From Syntrophaceae bacterium (GTDB lineage Bacteria; Desulfobacterota; Syntrophia; Syntrophales; UBA5619): 14,411 bases of DNA. A model generated the notes under the pieces. The model did not search any database and was not told where the DNA came from. It saw only the letters and a list, made by a program, of their open reading frames with translations. This document shows positions 6,830 to 14,245 of the stretch, piece by piece. The translations under genes and the position numbers were made by a program. The first letter of the stretch is position 1, and each line of letters starts with the position of its first letter. The DNA lies in the NCBI GenBank assembly GCA_023249795.1, contig JAHFBU010000005.1:1-14411 (forward strand), given 5' to 3'.

Positions 6830-8836
6830 TCATCTCTGCTGAAGCATCCGAATCCTCATCTGCGGGATCCGTCGCGCCGCCGTTGTCGAATCGGGATTCA
6901 GCTCGTAAGCTGCCGTGTAGGCCCTGAGCGCTTCGCTGTACAGACCCTTCTTCTCATAGGCCGCCCCAAGACTCGCATAGACCTCGTCGTCCTCAGGGTC
7001 CAGCTTCAGCGACATTCGGCAGTATTCAATTTGCCTGTCCAAATCTCCCTTAAGGCCGTATGCGTTGGCAACGCTCGCATAACCTGCGGCCTTCTTCGGG
7101 TTCTGATCGATCAGCCTCATATAGATCCGAATGGCGTTATCGTACTGTTTTTCCTTCATATAGAGATCGGCAAGGGTGCTCAATATTTCACCTGCCGGGT
7201 TCTTCGCCGCCGCAAGCCCCGCATAGACCTCAATCGACTCTTTCGTCCTGCCCATCTGACCATAGGTCATGGCGAGATTCTGCTTGATCTGGGGATCTTT
7301 TGCCCCATATTGGATCGCTTTTTCGTAGTTTTCCGCGGATCGAGCCGGTTTCTTGAGTTCCGCATACGCCAAACCGAGACGGGTATGGATCTCCGCCTTT
7401 CGGGGGTGCGCCTTCACCGCCTTCTCATAGAGGGCCGCCGCCTCGCTGAAACGCTTCGCCCTGAAATGGAGGGCGGCCAGTCTCTCCAGCGTGTCCGAAT
7501 CGTCCGGCTTCAATTCCAGAACCCTCTGATATTCCAGAATCGCCTCCGGCTCCATTTTCGCCTTCTCATAGGCGACCGCCCGATTGAATCGGATCACCGG
7601 ATCCTTCGGGTCCAGTGCGATTGCTCTTGAGTAGTTCTCAATCTCCTCCTTGGTCAGTCCCTTGCCCCCGTAAGCCAGGCCGAGGTTGGCATAGGCGACC
7701 GCGTTTTTCGGCTGCCGTTTCAAGACCTCCCGATGCCACCGGATCGCCTCGTCGAACTTTCCCATCTTCAAATATACACCGGCGAGGAGAGCCGCCACAT
7801 GATCAGCCTTCGGAACCTTTTCCAGCACCATAAGGTAATATCTGGAGGCCCGGTCGAGCTGTTCTGATTTCTCATAGGCCTCTCCCAGCTTAAAGATGAC
7901 CATCGGATTGTCCGGCCGGATCTTCAGGGAGGCATGGTAGGAGGCGATGGCCTTCTTCCAATCCCCCATCTGACCCCAGGCAAAAGCCATATCCGCCAGC
8001 GCGCCATCATCCTGCGGGTTTGTCTTCATGGCCCGCTTTGCGACACGGATCACATCCTCATACTCTCCGCTCTTCAAATAGCACTTGGCCAGTTCCGACA
8101 GAACGGCCGGATCGTCCGGTTTCAGAACCAGGATTTCAAGATACTGAGCAATGGCTTCTCCCGTCATCCCGGCATTGAAATAAATCGAGGCAAGCATGCG
8201 GCGCACATTGATATCTTCCCGGTTCATCGCAATCGCCCGTTTAAGATATTCGATCTGCACCTTCCGATTCCCCGAGCTTCTTGCATAGCGCAGCCAGTCC
8301 TGCGGGGTGATCTGAATCCGAATGGGAATGGCCGCGATCGTATCGCCCCGATAGGTTATCATTAGGGAAAAATCGCGCGGCTTTTCTTCCCCGACGCCAT
8401 CCCGGCCGGCCACAACCGCATGGTCAACCAGATCGATCCCCTTGATGAGCTTTCGAAAATCATTCCCGCCGCCCAGCCCCTCAATATCCGCGGCGACCCC
8501 ACCGCCGAAGAGAACATCCGTCGAAATCTCCTTGATCACAAATTCATCCCTGTAGGAAACCTCAAAGGTGTCCCCGGAGGTCAGGCGATGATCCTTCCCG
8601 TTCTTCTCCAGAACGAGCGCATAGAAATGGGGTTTTTGACCGAGGATGATGAAGGAAAAGCCATTTTGAATCCTGGCCCATCCTTCAGGGATTTGTTGAA
8701 CCTTTTCAGGATAGAGCAGGAGTGCGGCCAGAAAGAATGACGCCGGAATCGCAAGGAGCAGAACGGCGATCAGGATCTTAGCCGATTTTCGCCCCTTCCT
8801 CGCGGACATGGGTGCTTCACTTGACTGATATTCCAT
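6830..8836 (-). CDS. Membrane-anchored tetratricopeptide repeat protein of unknown role
   Basis: A 668-residue protein in three parts. A short basic cytoplasmic tail (SARKGRKSAK) leads into one transmembrane helix at about 20-42. A domain at about 45-190 has no family I recognise; it is rich in predicted strands (FYALVLEKNG, TFEVSYRDEFVIKE) and glycine (FGGGVAADIEGLGGG). From about 193 to the end run about 13 TPR units of 34 residues with the usual A-x-Y/x-G-x-x-x-A and DP/NP turns. The topology suggests the bulk is periplasmic. TPR arrays scaffold protein complexes; a role in envelope assembly is only inferred from its place before kdsA. The ATG at 8836 is preferred; a TTG nine codons upstream and an ATG at 8809 are alternatives. 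It follows xerD by 51 bp. Confidence 0.85.
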   Translation of the reverse strand: MEYQSSEAPMSARKGRKSAKILIAVLLLAIPASFFLAALLLYPEKVQQIPEGWARIQNGFSFIILGQKPHFYALVLEKNGKDHRLTSGDTFEVSYRDEFVIKEISTDVLFGGGVAADIEGLGGGNDFRKLIKGIDLVDHAVVAGRDGVGEEKPRDFSLMITYRGDTIAAIPIRIQITPQDWLRYARSSGNRKVQIEYLKRAIAMNREDINVRRMLASIYFNAGMTGEAIAQYLEILVLKPDDPAVLSELAKCYLKSGEYEDVIRVAKRAMKTNPQDDGALADMAFAWGQMGDWKKAIASYHASLKIRPDNPMVIFKLGEAYEKSEQLDRASRYYLMVLEKVPKADHVAALLAGVYLKMGKFDEAIRWHREVLKRQPKNAVAYANLGLAYGGKGLTKEEIENYSRAIALDPKDPVIRFNRAVAYEKAKMEPEAILEYQRVLELKPDDSDTLERLAALHFRAKRFSEAAALYEKAVKAHPRKAEIHTRLGLAYAELKKPARSAENYEKAIQYGAKDPQIKQNLAMTYGQMGRTKESIEVYAGLAAAKNPAGEILSTLADLYMKEKQYDNAIRIYMRLIDQNPKKAAGYASVANAYGLKGDLDRQIEYCRMSLKLDPEDDEVYASLGAAYEKKGLYSEALRAYTAAYELNPDSTTAARRIPQMRIRMLQQR

Positions 8837-8887
8837 GGACCCCTGCCCTCTCGACCCCCGCAATCTTCCAATGGACTGAAGCGGCCT

Positions 8888-9775
8888 TTACCCACGGGGG
8901 TGATATTTTTGGTGGATCTCCTTCAGGCGTTCGCGTGTCACATGTGTATAAATCTGCGTTGTGGAGATGTCGGCATGACCCAGCATGATCTGCACGGAAC
9001 GCAGATCGGCTCCCCCCTCCAGCAGATGTGAGGCAAATGAATGACGGAACAGGTGCGGATGAACCCTTTTGCCCAAGCCCGCCTTCGCGGCATACTTATT
9101 CAGAATCTTCCAGAACCCCTGCCGGGTCATTCCTTTCCCCGATCGGTTCAGAAACAGATGGACACTCTCCCTCCCTTTGAGGAGAGAGGGTCTCGCTTCT
9201 TCGACATAATGCTTGACCCGATCATACGCCGTGCGTCCGACAGGTACAATCCTCTCTTTTTCGCCCTTGCCCATGGCCACAAGATACCCCACCTGCCAGT
9301 TGATGCTGTTTACGGTCAGCCCGATCAGCTCTGAAACCCGAATACCGGTGGCATACAAGAGTTCGAGCATGGAGGCATCGCGGAGGCCGGCCGGCGTCGC
9401 CGCGTCGGGCTGCGACAGCAGAAGGGCCATCTCCTCCCGGCTCAAAACATCGGGAAGCCGCATCCAGACCTTGGCCCGTTCGATATGAGCCACGGGGCTA
9501 TGTTCCACTTTTCTCTCCCGAAGGAGATATTTATAAAACCCCCTGATGGCCGCCAGGGTCCGATTCACCGAATTGGCCGTCAGCCCTTCTTCCTGCAAAG
9601 ATCCCAGGAATAAAATCAGATCCTCCGGCCTCACCCCGCCGACCCCGCGTGTTTTCACCTGGCCGATAAACCGGGCATACCGGATCAGGTCCCTGCTGTA
9701 CCCATCGATTGTGTTGCGGGAAACCCCCTTTTCGACCGTCAGATAGTTGAGGTACTCGTCGATCAGATGATGCAT
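8888..9775 (-). CDS. xerD: Tyrosine site-specific recombinase XerD
   Basis: A 295-residue tyrosine recombinase. The N-terminal SAM-like core-binding domain covers about 1-95 (YLTVEKGVSRNTIDGYSRDL). The catalytic domain contains Arg146 in ATGIRVSEL, Lys170 in GKGEKER, His241 and Arg244 in HLFRHSFASHLLEGG, His267 in MLGHADISTTQIYTHV and the nucleophile Tyr276. Spacing agrees with E. coli XerD (Arg148, Lys172, His244, Arg247, His270, Tyr279), and the length of about 298 fits. XerC and XerD resolve chromosome dimers at dif. Many deltaproteobacteria encode separate XerC and XerD, and the paralogue choice rests on overall resemblance. No integrase-like extra domains, att repeats or mobile cargo surround it. 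The ATG at 9775 has no good Shine-Dalgarno. It is the first gene of the leftward block. Confidence 0.92.
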   Translation of the reverse strand: MHHLIDEYLNYLTVEKGVSRNTIDGYSRDLIRYARFIGQVKTRGVGGVRPEDLILFLGSLQEEGLTANSVNRTLAAIRGFYKYLLRERKVEHSPVAHIERAKVWMRLPDVLSREEMALLLSQPDAATPAGLRDASMLELLYATGIRVSELIGLTVNSINWQVGYLVAMGKGEKERIVPVGRTAYDRVKHYVEEARPSLLKGRESVHLFLNRSGKGMTRQGFWKILNKYAAKAGLGKRVHPHLFRHSFASHLLEGGADLRSVQIMLGHADISTTQIYTHVTRERLKEIHQKYHPRG

Positions 9776-9827
9776 GATGTTTTTTTAACGTAAATGATCC
9801 TCAGAAGCAAAGACTTTTTAAGGACGG

Positions 9828-9856
9828 TTCATTTGACACCCCTTTTCGATTATGAT
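9828..9856 (+). promoter_or_regulatory. Weak candidate promoter for the etfB-etfA-EMO operon
   Basis: TATGAT (9851-9856) matches the -10 consensus at 5 of 6 positions. The element 17 bases upstream, TTCATT (9828-9833), matches -35 at only 3 of 6. A perfect TTGACA at 9833-9838 is just 12 bases from TATGAT and cannot pair with it normally. The start would be near 9863, giving a leader of about 74 bases. An activator may be needed. Confidence 0.3.
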
Positions 9857-9870
9857 AGGGCTCGCCTATC
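9854..9870. repeat. Inverted repeat GATAGG-N5-CCTATC in the etfB leader/promoter
   Basis: A perfect 6-bp dyad with a 5-base spacer overlaps the last bases of the candidate -10 TATGAT and the predicted transcription start. This position fits an operator for a dimeric repressor. In RNA it could also form a short hairpin, but no T-run follows, so it is not a terminator. No regulator gene lies next to it. Confidence 0.35.
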
Positions 9871-9936
9871 GATCGAACGTGAATTGCGCCCGCATGAATC
9901 CGGAAAACGATGTCTTAAATGTTATGAGGTGTAAGA

Positions 9937-10749
9937 ATGTTGGTTGTCGCATGCGTGAAGCAGGTTCCCGATACCACCCAGGTCAGGATTGACCCTGTCA
10001 CCGGCACTCTGATCAGGGAGGGGGTGCCTTTCATCATGAACCCGTTTGATACCCAGGCATTAGAGGAAAGCCTGAGGCTCAAAGACAAATATGGGTTGCG
10101 GGTGGCCGTCGTTTCCATGGGTCCGCCCAACACCGAGGTCACCTTGCGAAAGGCCCTGGCATTGGGGGCGGATGAGGCGATCCTTCTGAGCGACCGTGTC
10201 TTCGGTGGAGCGGATACCCTCGCAACCAGCATGGTCCTGGCTGAGGCGATCAGGCGTCTTGCTGAAAAAGAAGAGGTAGCCGTGGTGATTTGCGGTAAGC
10301 AAACCATCGACGGAGACACCGCCCAGGTGGGACCCGGCATTGCCACCCGCCTGAAATACTTTCAACTGACCCTGGTCGACCAAATCCAGAAGCTGGACCT
10401 GAAAAGCAAAAAGGTGAGGGTCAGACGCAAACTGGAAGGACGGCACGAGATCGTGGAGGCACCGCTACCGGCCCTGATTACGGTGGTGCGGGAAATCAAC
10501 CAACCCCGCTATCCGACAGTACCTATGCGGCTGAAGTCTGAAGAGAGCGAAGTGATATTGTGGAACAACAAGGTGATGCAATTACCCGGGGAAGCCATCG
10601 GATTAAAGGGTTCGGCGACGCAGGTACGCAAAATCTTTTCCCCGCAAAGGACAACGGGACAGATATTGGGCGATGGCTGTAACAAGCCTGAGGAAGCCGC
10701 TCACTTGCTCATAGATACTCTCCTTGGAAAAGACATCATTTCTTTGTGA
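9937..10749 (+). CDS. etfB: Electron transfer flavoprotein subunit beta
   Basis: A 270-residue EtfB/FixA-type protein. It starts MLVVACVKQVPDTTQV, has NPFDTQALEESLRLKD (35-50), the nucleotide-binding loop CGKQTIDGDTAQVGPGIA (119-136) and the beta-subunit signature around 162-192 (VRRKLEGRHEIVEAPLPALI then NQPRYPT). With EtfA it forms the soluble flavoprotein that takes electrons from acyl-CoA dehydrogenases. Its partner here is a membrane quinone oxidoreductase, with no FixC/FixX homologue nearby. This suggests a non-bifurcating Etf serving menaquinone; that is an inference from context, since flavin number and potential cannot be read from sequence. GAGG lies seven bases before the ATG. It is the first gene of a three-gene operon, 28 bp before etfA. 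Confidence 0.96.
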   Translation: MLVVACVKQVPDTTQVRIDPVTGTLIREGVPFIMNPFDTQALEESLRLKDKYGLRVAVVSMGPPNTEVTLRKALALGADEAILLSDRVFGGADTLATSMVLAEAIRRLAEKEEVAVVICGKQTIDGDTAQVGPGIATRLKYFQLTLVDQIQKLDLKSKKVRVRRKLEGRHEIVEAPLPALITVVREINQPRYPTVPMRLKSEESEVILWNNKVMQLPGEAIGLKGSATQVRKIFSPQRTTGQILGDGCNKPEEAAHLLIDTLLGKDIISL

Positions 10750-10777
10750 TCGGGAAGTGAAAGGAAGAGGGCTGAAC

Positions 10778-12124
10778 ATGCACGAGAAAACGAAATTAAA
10801 GAAACCCCTGGGCAAGGCCCGGCTGATCCCGGGGAAATGTATCGCCTGCGGGGCGCGTTGCCAGAGCGACTGTCGATTCCAGGCGATCGATATGAATGAA
10901 GACGGAGCGCCGATCATCGATATTGATAAATGCACCGGTTGCCGTCGATGCCTGAAGGTCTGCCCGGTCGAAGCTCTTGAGATATTCTTTACACCGGAAC
11001 AGCAGGAGATTCTGAATCGGTTGGCCCAAGAAGGCACCGATATCGTGGCTCCCGATTCAGAAGAGGAGACATCGGACGAAGAGGCCCGGATTGCGTCCAA
11101 ACTCAAACAGTACAAGGGGGTATGGATCTTTGTCGAGCAGACTGACGGTAAGCCGGCCACGGTTTCCTGGGAACTGTTGGGAATAGGCGCCGACCTTGCG
11201 AAGAAATTGGATGTGGAACTCTGTTCCATTGTCATTGGCGACAAAGTGGAGAACCTGTGCCATGAGTCATTTTCCTACGGCGCCACCAAGTCCTACCTTA
11301 TCGATGACCCGGTATTTCATCACTATCGCACCGAACCTTACTACAAAGCCATATGCCACCTGACGGACAAGTACAAGCCGGAAATCGTGCTGGTGGGCGC
11401 GACCGGTTTGGGAAGGGATCTGGCCGGTTCCGTAGCCACGGAACTCAAAACCGGATTGACCGCCGATTGCACCGGACTGAGCATTGATGAAAAGAATTTT
11501 TTACTGCAGACCCGTCCTGCTTTCGGCGGCAACATCATGGCGACTATTTTGACCGAACGCACCCGGCCACAAATGTCCACGGTTCGTCCTCACGTCATGT
11601 GCATGCCCGAGAAGGACGTTTCCCGCGAGGGGACAATAGTCCGCGAGTCGATTCCGCTCACGGAAGACGACATAGCGGTCAAAGTACTGGAGGTTATCGA
11701 CGACCATAGAGCGGGTGCGGATGCCATAGACATATCCGCCGCCGATATCATCGTATCCGGAGGCCGCGGCATGCTGGCCAAAGAAAATTTCCGCCTCTTG
11801 CGGGAACTGGCCGACGAACTGGGTGGCGTGGTCGGTTCTTCCCGCAGCGCCGTCGACGCCGGCTGGATGCCGCCGGAACGCCAGGTCGGGCAAACCGGCA
11901 AGACGGTCAGGCCCAAGGTTTATATCGCCTGTGGCATCAGCGGCGCCATTCAACACCTGGTGGGCATGCAGGATTCGGATGTGATTATCGCCATCAACCG
12001 CGATAATCAGGCTCCCATTTTTGAGGTGGCCACCTATGGCATCGTCGGCGACCTCTTCCAGGTGGTTCCAGCCATTATCAACCGCGTCAGGGAGCTGCGC
12101 ACCAGCAAAACGAATCAGTGTTAG
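10778..12124 (+). CDS. etfA: Electron transfer flavoprotein subunit alpha with N-terminal two-cluster ferredoxin domain
   Basis: A 448-residue EtfA. Residues 21-67 form a ferredoxin-like domain with eight cysteines: Cys21, 24, 28, 32 and Cys52, 55, 58, 62. The second group is the standard CxxCxxCxxxCP. The first is CxxCxxxCxxxC, one residue longer, and lacks the usual proline. After an acidic linker (about 85-108) comes the Etf alpha N-terminal domain, then the FAD domain with GRGMLAKENF, GSSRSAVDAGW, QVGQTGK and the alpha-subunit signature starting YIACGISGAIQHLVG at 382. Ferredoxin-bearing EtfA proteins are known next to membrane HdrD-like proteins in anaerobes, where the clusters likely relay electrons. 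The ATG at 10778 has AGAGG seven bases upstream; the frame is open to a TTG at 10724, inside etfB, which is rejected. The next gene starts 31 bp after the stop. Confidence 0.96.
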   Translation: MHEKTKLKKPLGKARLIPGKCIACGARCQSDCRFQAIDMNEDGAPIIDIDKCTGCRRCLKVCPVEALEIFFTPEQQEILNRLAQEGTDIVAPDSEEETSDEEARIASKLKQYKGVWIFVEQTDGKPATVSWELLGIGADLAKKLDVELCSIVIGDKVENLCHESFSYGATKSYLIDDPVFHHYRTEPYYKAICHLTDKYKPEIVLVGATGLGRDLAGSVATELKTGLTADCTGLSIDEKNFLLQTRPAFGGNIMATILTERTRPQMSTVRPHVMCMPEKDVSREGTIVRESIPLTEDDIAVKVLEVIDDHRAGADAIDISAADIIVSGGRGMLAKENFRLLRELADELGGVVGSSRSAVDAGWMPPERQVGQTGKTVRPKVYIACGISGAIQHLVGMQDSDVIIAINRDNQAPIFEVATYGIVGDLFQVVPAIINRVRELRTSKTNQC

Positions 12125-12155
12125 ACGGATACCTCTCACAACATAGGAGCCGATC

Positions 12156-14144
12156 GTGTCGATTAATACAACCACATACATAGGCATCTTTGTGATCGCT
12201 GTCGTAATGTTCGGCTGGAGCTGCTTCCGGCGCTTCCGCCTGGTCACCCTGGGCAAAGCGGAAAATCGCTTTCATCAGGTGGGCAGGCGCCTCCGGGACA
12301 CAATCTCATATTGCTTTTTTCAACGATGTTCCATCAGTCGCAGCTACCCCTTCGGTCTGAACCATGCCGTCCTTTTCTGGTGCTTTATGGTCCTGCTGAT
12401 TGCCAATACCGAATTCCTGCTGCACGGTCTGGCCCCGGATTACATCAGCCTCTCCAAATTGCCGGAAGGCGCCTACTTCACCCTTGCCTGTTTTTTCGAC
12501 ATCGCATCGATGTTGGCCCTGATTGCCGTCATCCTTGCGGTTATCCGCCGTTTGGCCTTCCCTCCGGAGTACATCGAGGCACGGAGCGGCGATGCCTTCG
12601 CCATTCTTGGTTTGGTTGCTCTCTTGATGATCGCCTTTTTCGGAACGCATGCAAGCGAGATTGGCGGCGGCACGGAGCGGGCGGCACAATACATGCCCGT
12701 ATCCGGTTTTCTCGCGGCTACGTTTATTTCAGGCACTTCCGCCACTACCCTTGAAACATCGGCAACCATTTTCTGGTGGATTCACGCGTTAACCCTCCTG
12801 GGCTTTCTGAACTATCTGCCTTACAGCAAACACATGCACATTCTTGCTTCCATCCCCAATGTATTCTTTCGGAGCATGGAGAAGGTTACGACCCAACCCC
12901 GGGAGGAGTTTAAAAAGGGAAATATATTTGGTATTGGACGGGTAGCCCAATTTCGCTGGAAGGACCTCTTTGACTCTTATGCCTGTACCGAGTGTGGGCG
13001 CTGTTCGGATGTTTGCCCGGCCACCAGCACCGGCAAACCGCTCAATCCGCGGTTGGTCATCCATGATATCAAGGTCAATCTGTTGGAAAATGGTCCGCGG
13101 TTGATCAATAATGAACAACCGGAATTGCCGTTGATCGGAGGCAGCGAAAACGGACAGGGCAGCGTGTCGGAGGACGCCGTCTGGGCATGCACAACCTGCG
13201 GCGGCTGCATGGAAGTGTGCCCGGTATTTATCGAGCATGTGCCTAAACTGGTTGGCATGCGCCGGGACCTGGTTGAAACGAAGGCCACGTTTCCCCATGA
13301 ATTGCTGGCCCTCTTCGAAAATATGGAACAGCGCAGCAACCCGTGGGGTATTGCTCCCTCCGATCGCGCCAAATGGGCGTCAGAAATCAACGCCAGACCG
13401 TTTGAAACGGACAAGACCGAATATTTATTCTATGTAGGCTGTGCGGGCGCTTTCGATGCCCGTGAAAGGCAGGTAACCCTTGCTATCGCCAAGATTCTCG
13501 AGGCCGGGGGTGTTTCCTGGGGGATTCTGGGCAGGGATGAAAAGTGCTGCGGAGACAGCCTGCGCCGCCTGGGTAATGAGTTCGTCTTCGATCGTATGGT
13601 TAGAGAGAATATCAAAATGTTTAAAGACAGGGGCGTGAAGAAGATCATCACTCAGTGTCCTCACTGTTTCAGCACGTTGAAAAACGACTACCGCCAGTAT
13701 GGCGTCGAATTGGAAGTCGTGCATCACGCCCAATTCATCAGCGAGCTGATCAAAGACGGTAAGCTGAAATTGAACGGTAGAAAAGACTTGGGGAATGTCG
13801 TGTTCCATGATTCCTGCTATCTGGGACGCTATAACGGTATCTACGAGGCCCCGCGGGAGGTTGTCGTCTCCATCACCGGCCAGGCGCCCGCTGAAATGAA
13901 ACGCCACCACGACAGGTCATTCTGTTGCGGCGCCGGGGGGGGGCGAATGTGGATGGAAGAAGCCATCGGCAAACGCATCCACCTGGAACGCACTGAGGAG
14001 GCCTTGAAGGAGAACCCAAAGACGATTTGCGTCTGCTGCCCCTATTGCATGACCATGTTTGAAGACGGCCTAAAGGATATCGGTTCCGAAGATAAGGTGC
14101 AGGTTCTTGACCTCTCTGAGATTGTCGCCGGGGCGTTGAAATAG
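12156..14144 (+). CDS. Membrane Etf:menaquinone oxidoreductase (EMO type: NarI-like cytochrome b + HdrD-like iron-sulfur protein)
   Basis: A 662-residue fusion. About five transmembrane helices (near 8-24, 71-89, 107-130, 147-163, 203-223) resemble the NarI heme-b subunit, with candidate heme ligands His70, His165, His210, His226 and His228. Two [4Fe-4S] motifs follow, Cys277/280/283/287 and Cys345/348/351/355. Two full CCG domains come next: Cys429, Cys464-465, Cys501 and Cys504; and Cys554, Cys590-591, Cys628 and Cys631. In HdrB such CCG domains bind noncubane clusters. This layout matches the EMO family known from Geobacter and Syntrophus, which passes electrons between EtfAB and a menaquinone. 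The start is GTG with AGGAG six bases upstream. No stand-alone cytochrome or quinone-binding subunit is encoded beside it. Confidence 0.93.
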   Translation: MSINTTTYIGIFVIAVVMFGWSCFRRFRLVTLGKAENRFHQVGRRLRDTISYCFFQRCSISRSYPFGLNHAVLFWCFMVLLIANTEFLLHGLAPDYISLSKLPEGAYFTLACFFDIASMLALIAVILAVIRRLAFPPEYIEARSGDAFAILGLVALLMIAFFGTHASEIGGGTERAAQYMPVSGFLAATFISGTSATTLETSATIFWWIHALTLLGFLNYLPYSKHMHILASIPNVFFRSMEKVTTQPREEFKKGNIFGIGRVAQFRWKDLFDSYACTECGRCSDVCPATSTGKPLNPRLVIHDIKVNLLENGPRLINNEQPELPLIGGSENGQGSVSEDAVWACTTCGGCMEVCPVFIEHVPKLVGMRRDLVETKATFPHELLALFENMEQRSNPWGIAPSDRAKWASEINARPFETDKTEYLFYVGCAGAFDARERQVTLAIAKILEAGGVSWGILGRDEKCCGDSLRRLGNEFVFDRMVRENIKMFKDRGVKKIITQCPHCFSTLKNDYRQYGVELEVVHHAQFISELIKDGKLKLNGRKDLGNVVFHDSCYLGRYNGIYEAPREVVVSITGQAPAEMKRHHDRSFCCGAGGGRMWMEEAIGKRIHLERTEEALKENPKTICVCCPYCMTMFEDGLKDIGSEDKVQVLDLSEIVAGALK

Positions 14145-14150
14145 ATCATG

Positions 14151-14169
14151 TCCGGCTGCTTCGACCGGA
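14151..14169 (+). repeat. Short hairpin TCCGG-N9-CCGGA after the EMO gene
   Basis: A 5-bp inverted repeat starts 6 bp after the EMO stop. Its right arm shares GGA with the GGAGG Shine-Dalgarno (14167-14171) of the small frame that follows. There is no T-run, so it is not a rho-independent terminator. It could partly mask the Shine-Dalgarno, but the stem is short. Confidence 0.25.
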
Positions 14170-14176
14170 GGATCTC

Positions 14177-14245
14177 ATGGCTTCAGCCCCTTGCAATGAA
14201 AATAAGGGCCGACGTATCGGAAAGGGCCTGGAAGGATTAATATGA
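14177..14245 (+). CDS. Possible 22-residue small protein or leader peptide, coupled to the glycosyltransferase
   Basis: An ATG with GGAGG five bases upstream opens a 22-codon frame ending at TGA 14243-14245. The stop overlaps the glycosyltransferase ATG (14242-14244) as ATGA, the usual arrangement for translational coupling. The predicted peptide starts MASAPCNENKGRRIGKG and ends LEGLI; it is hydrophilic with a basic middle and shows no signal peptide or transmembrane stretch. The Shine-Dalgarno is better placed than those of several certain genes here. A frame this short can arise by chance, and no homologue is known to me, so it may be a leader that feeds ribosomes to the next gene, a small protein, or nothing. 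Confidence 0.35.
   Translation: MASAPCNENKGRRIGKGLEGLI

Noticed and set aside
9833..9856. TTGACA plus TATGAT as one promoter
   Set aside because: The spacer is only 12 bases, too short for sigma-70; the two elements are treated as unpaired.
9776..9936. dif or att site next to xerD
   Set aside because: No 28-bp sequence with paired 11-bp Xer arms around a 6-bp centre was recognised here or in the other gaps, and no direct repeats or mobile cargo flank the recombinase.
10724..10777. Earlier TTG start for etfA inside etfB
   Set aside because: The ATG at 10778 has a well-spaced AGAGG, and the extra 18 residues are the shifted reading of the etfB end and the gap.
11501..12256. 251-codon minus-strand open frame over etfA and the start of the EMO gene
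   Set aside because: Antisense to a certain EtfA FAD domain; no domain or motif of its own.
14145..14176. Rho-independent terminator after the EMO gene
   Set aside because: The only hairpin has a 5-bp stem and no following T-run.
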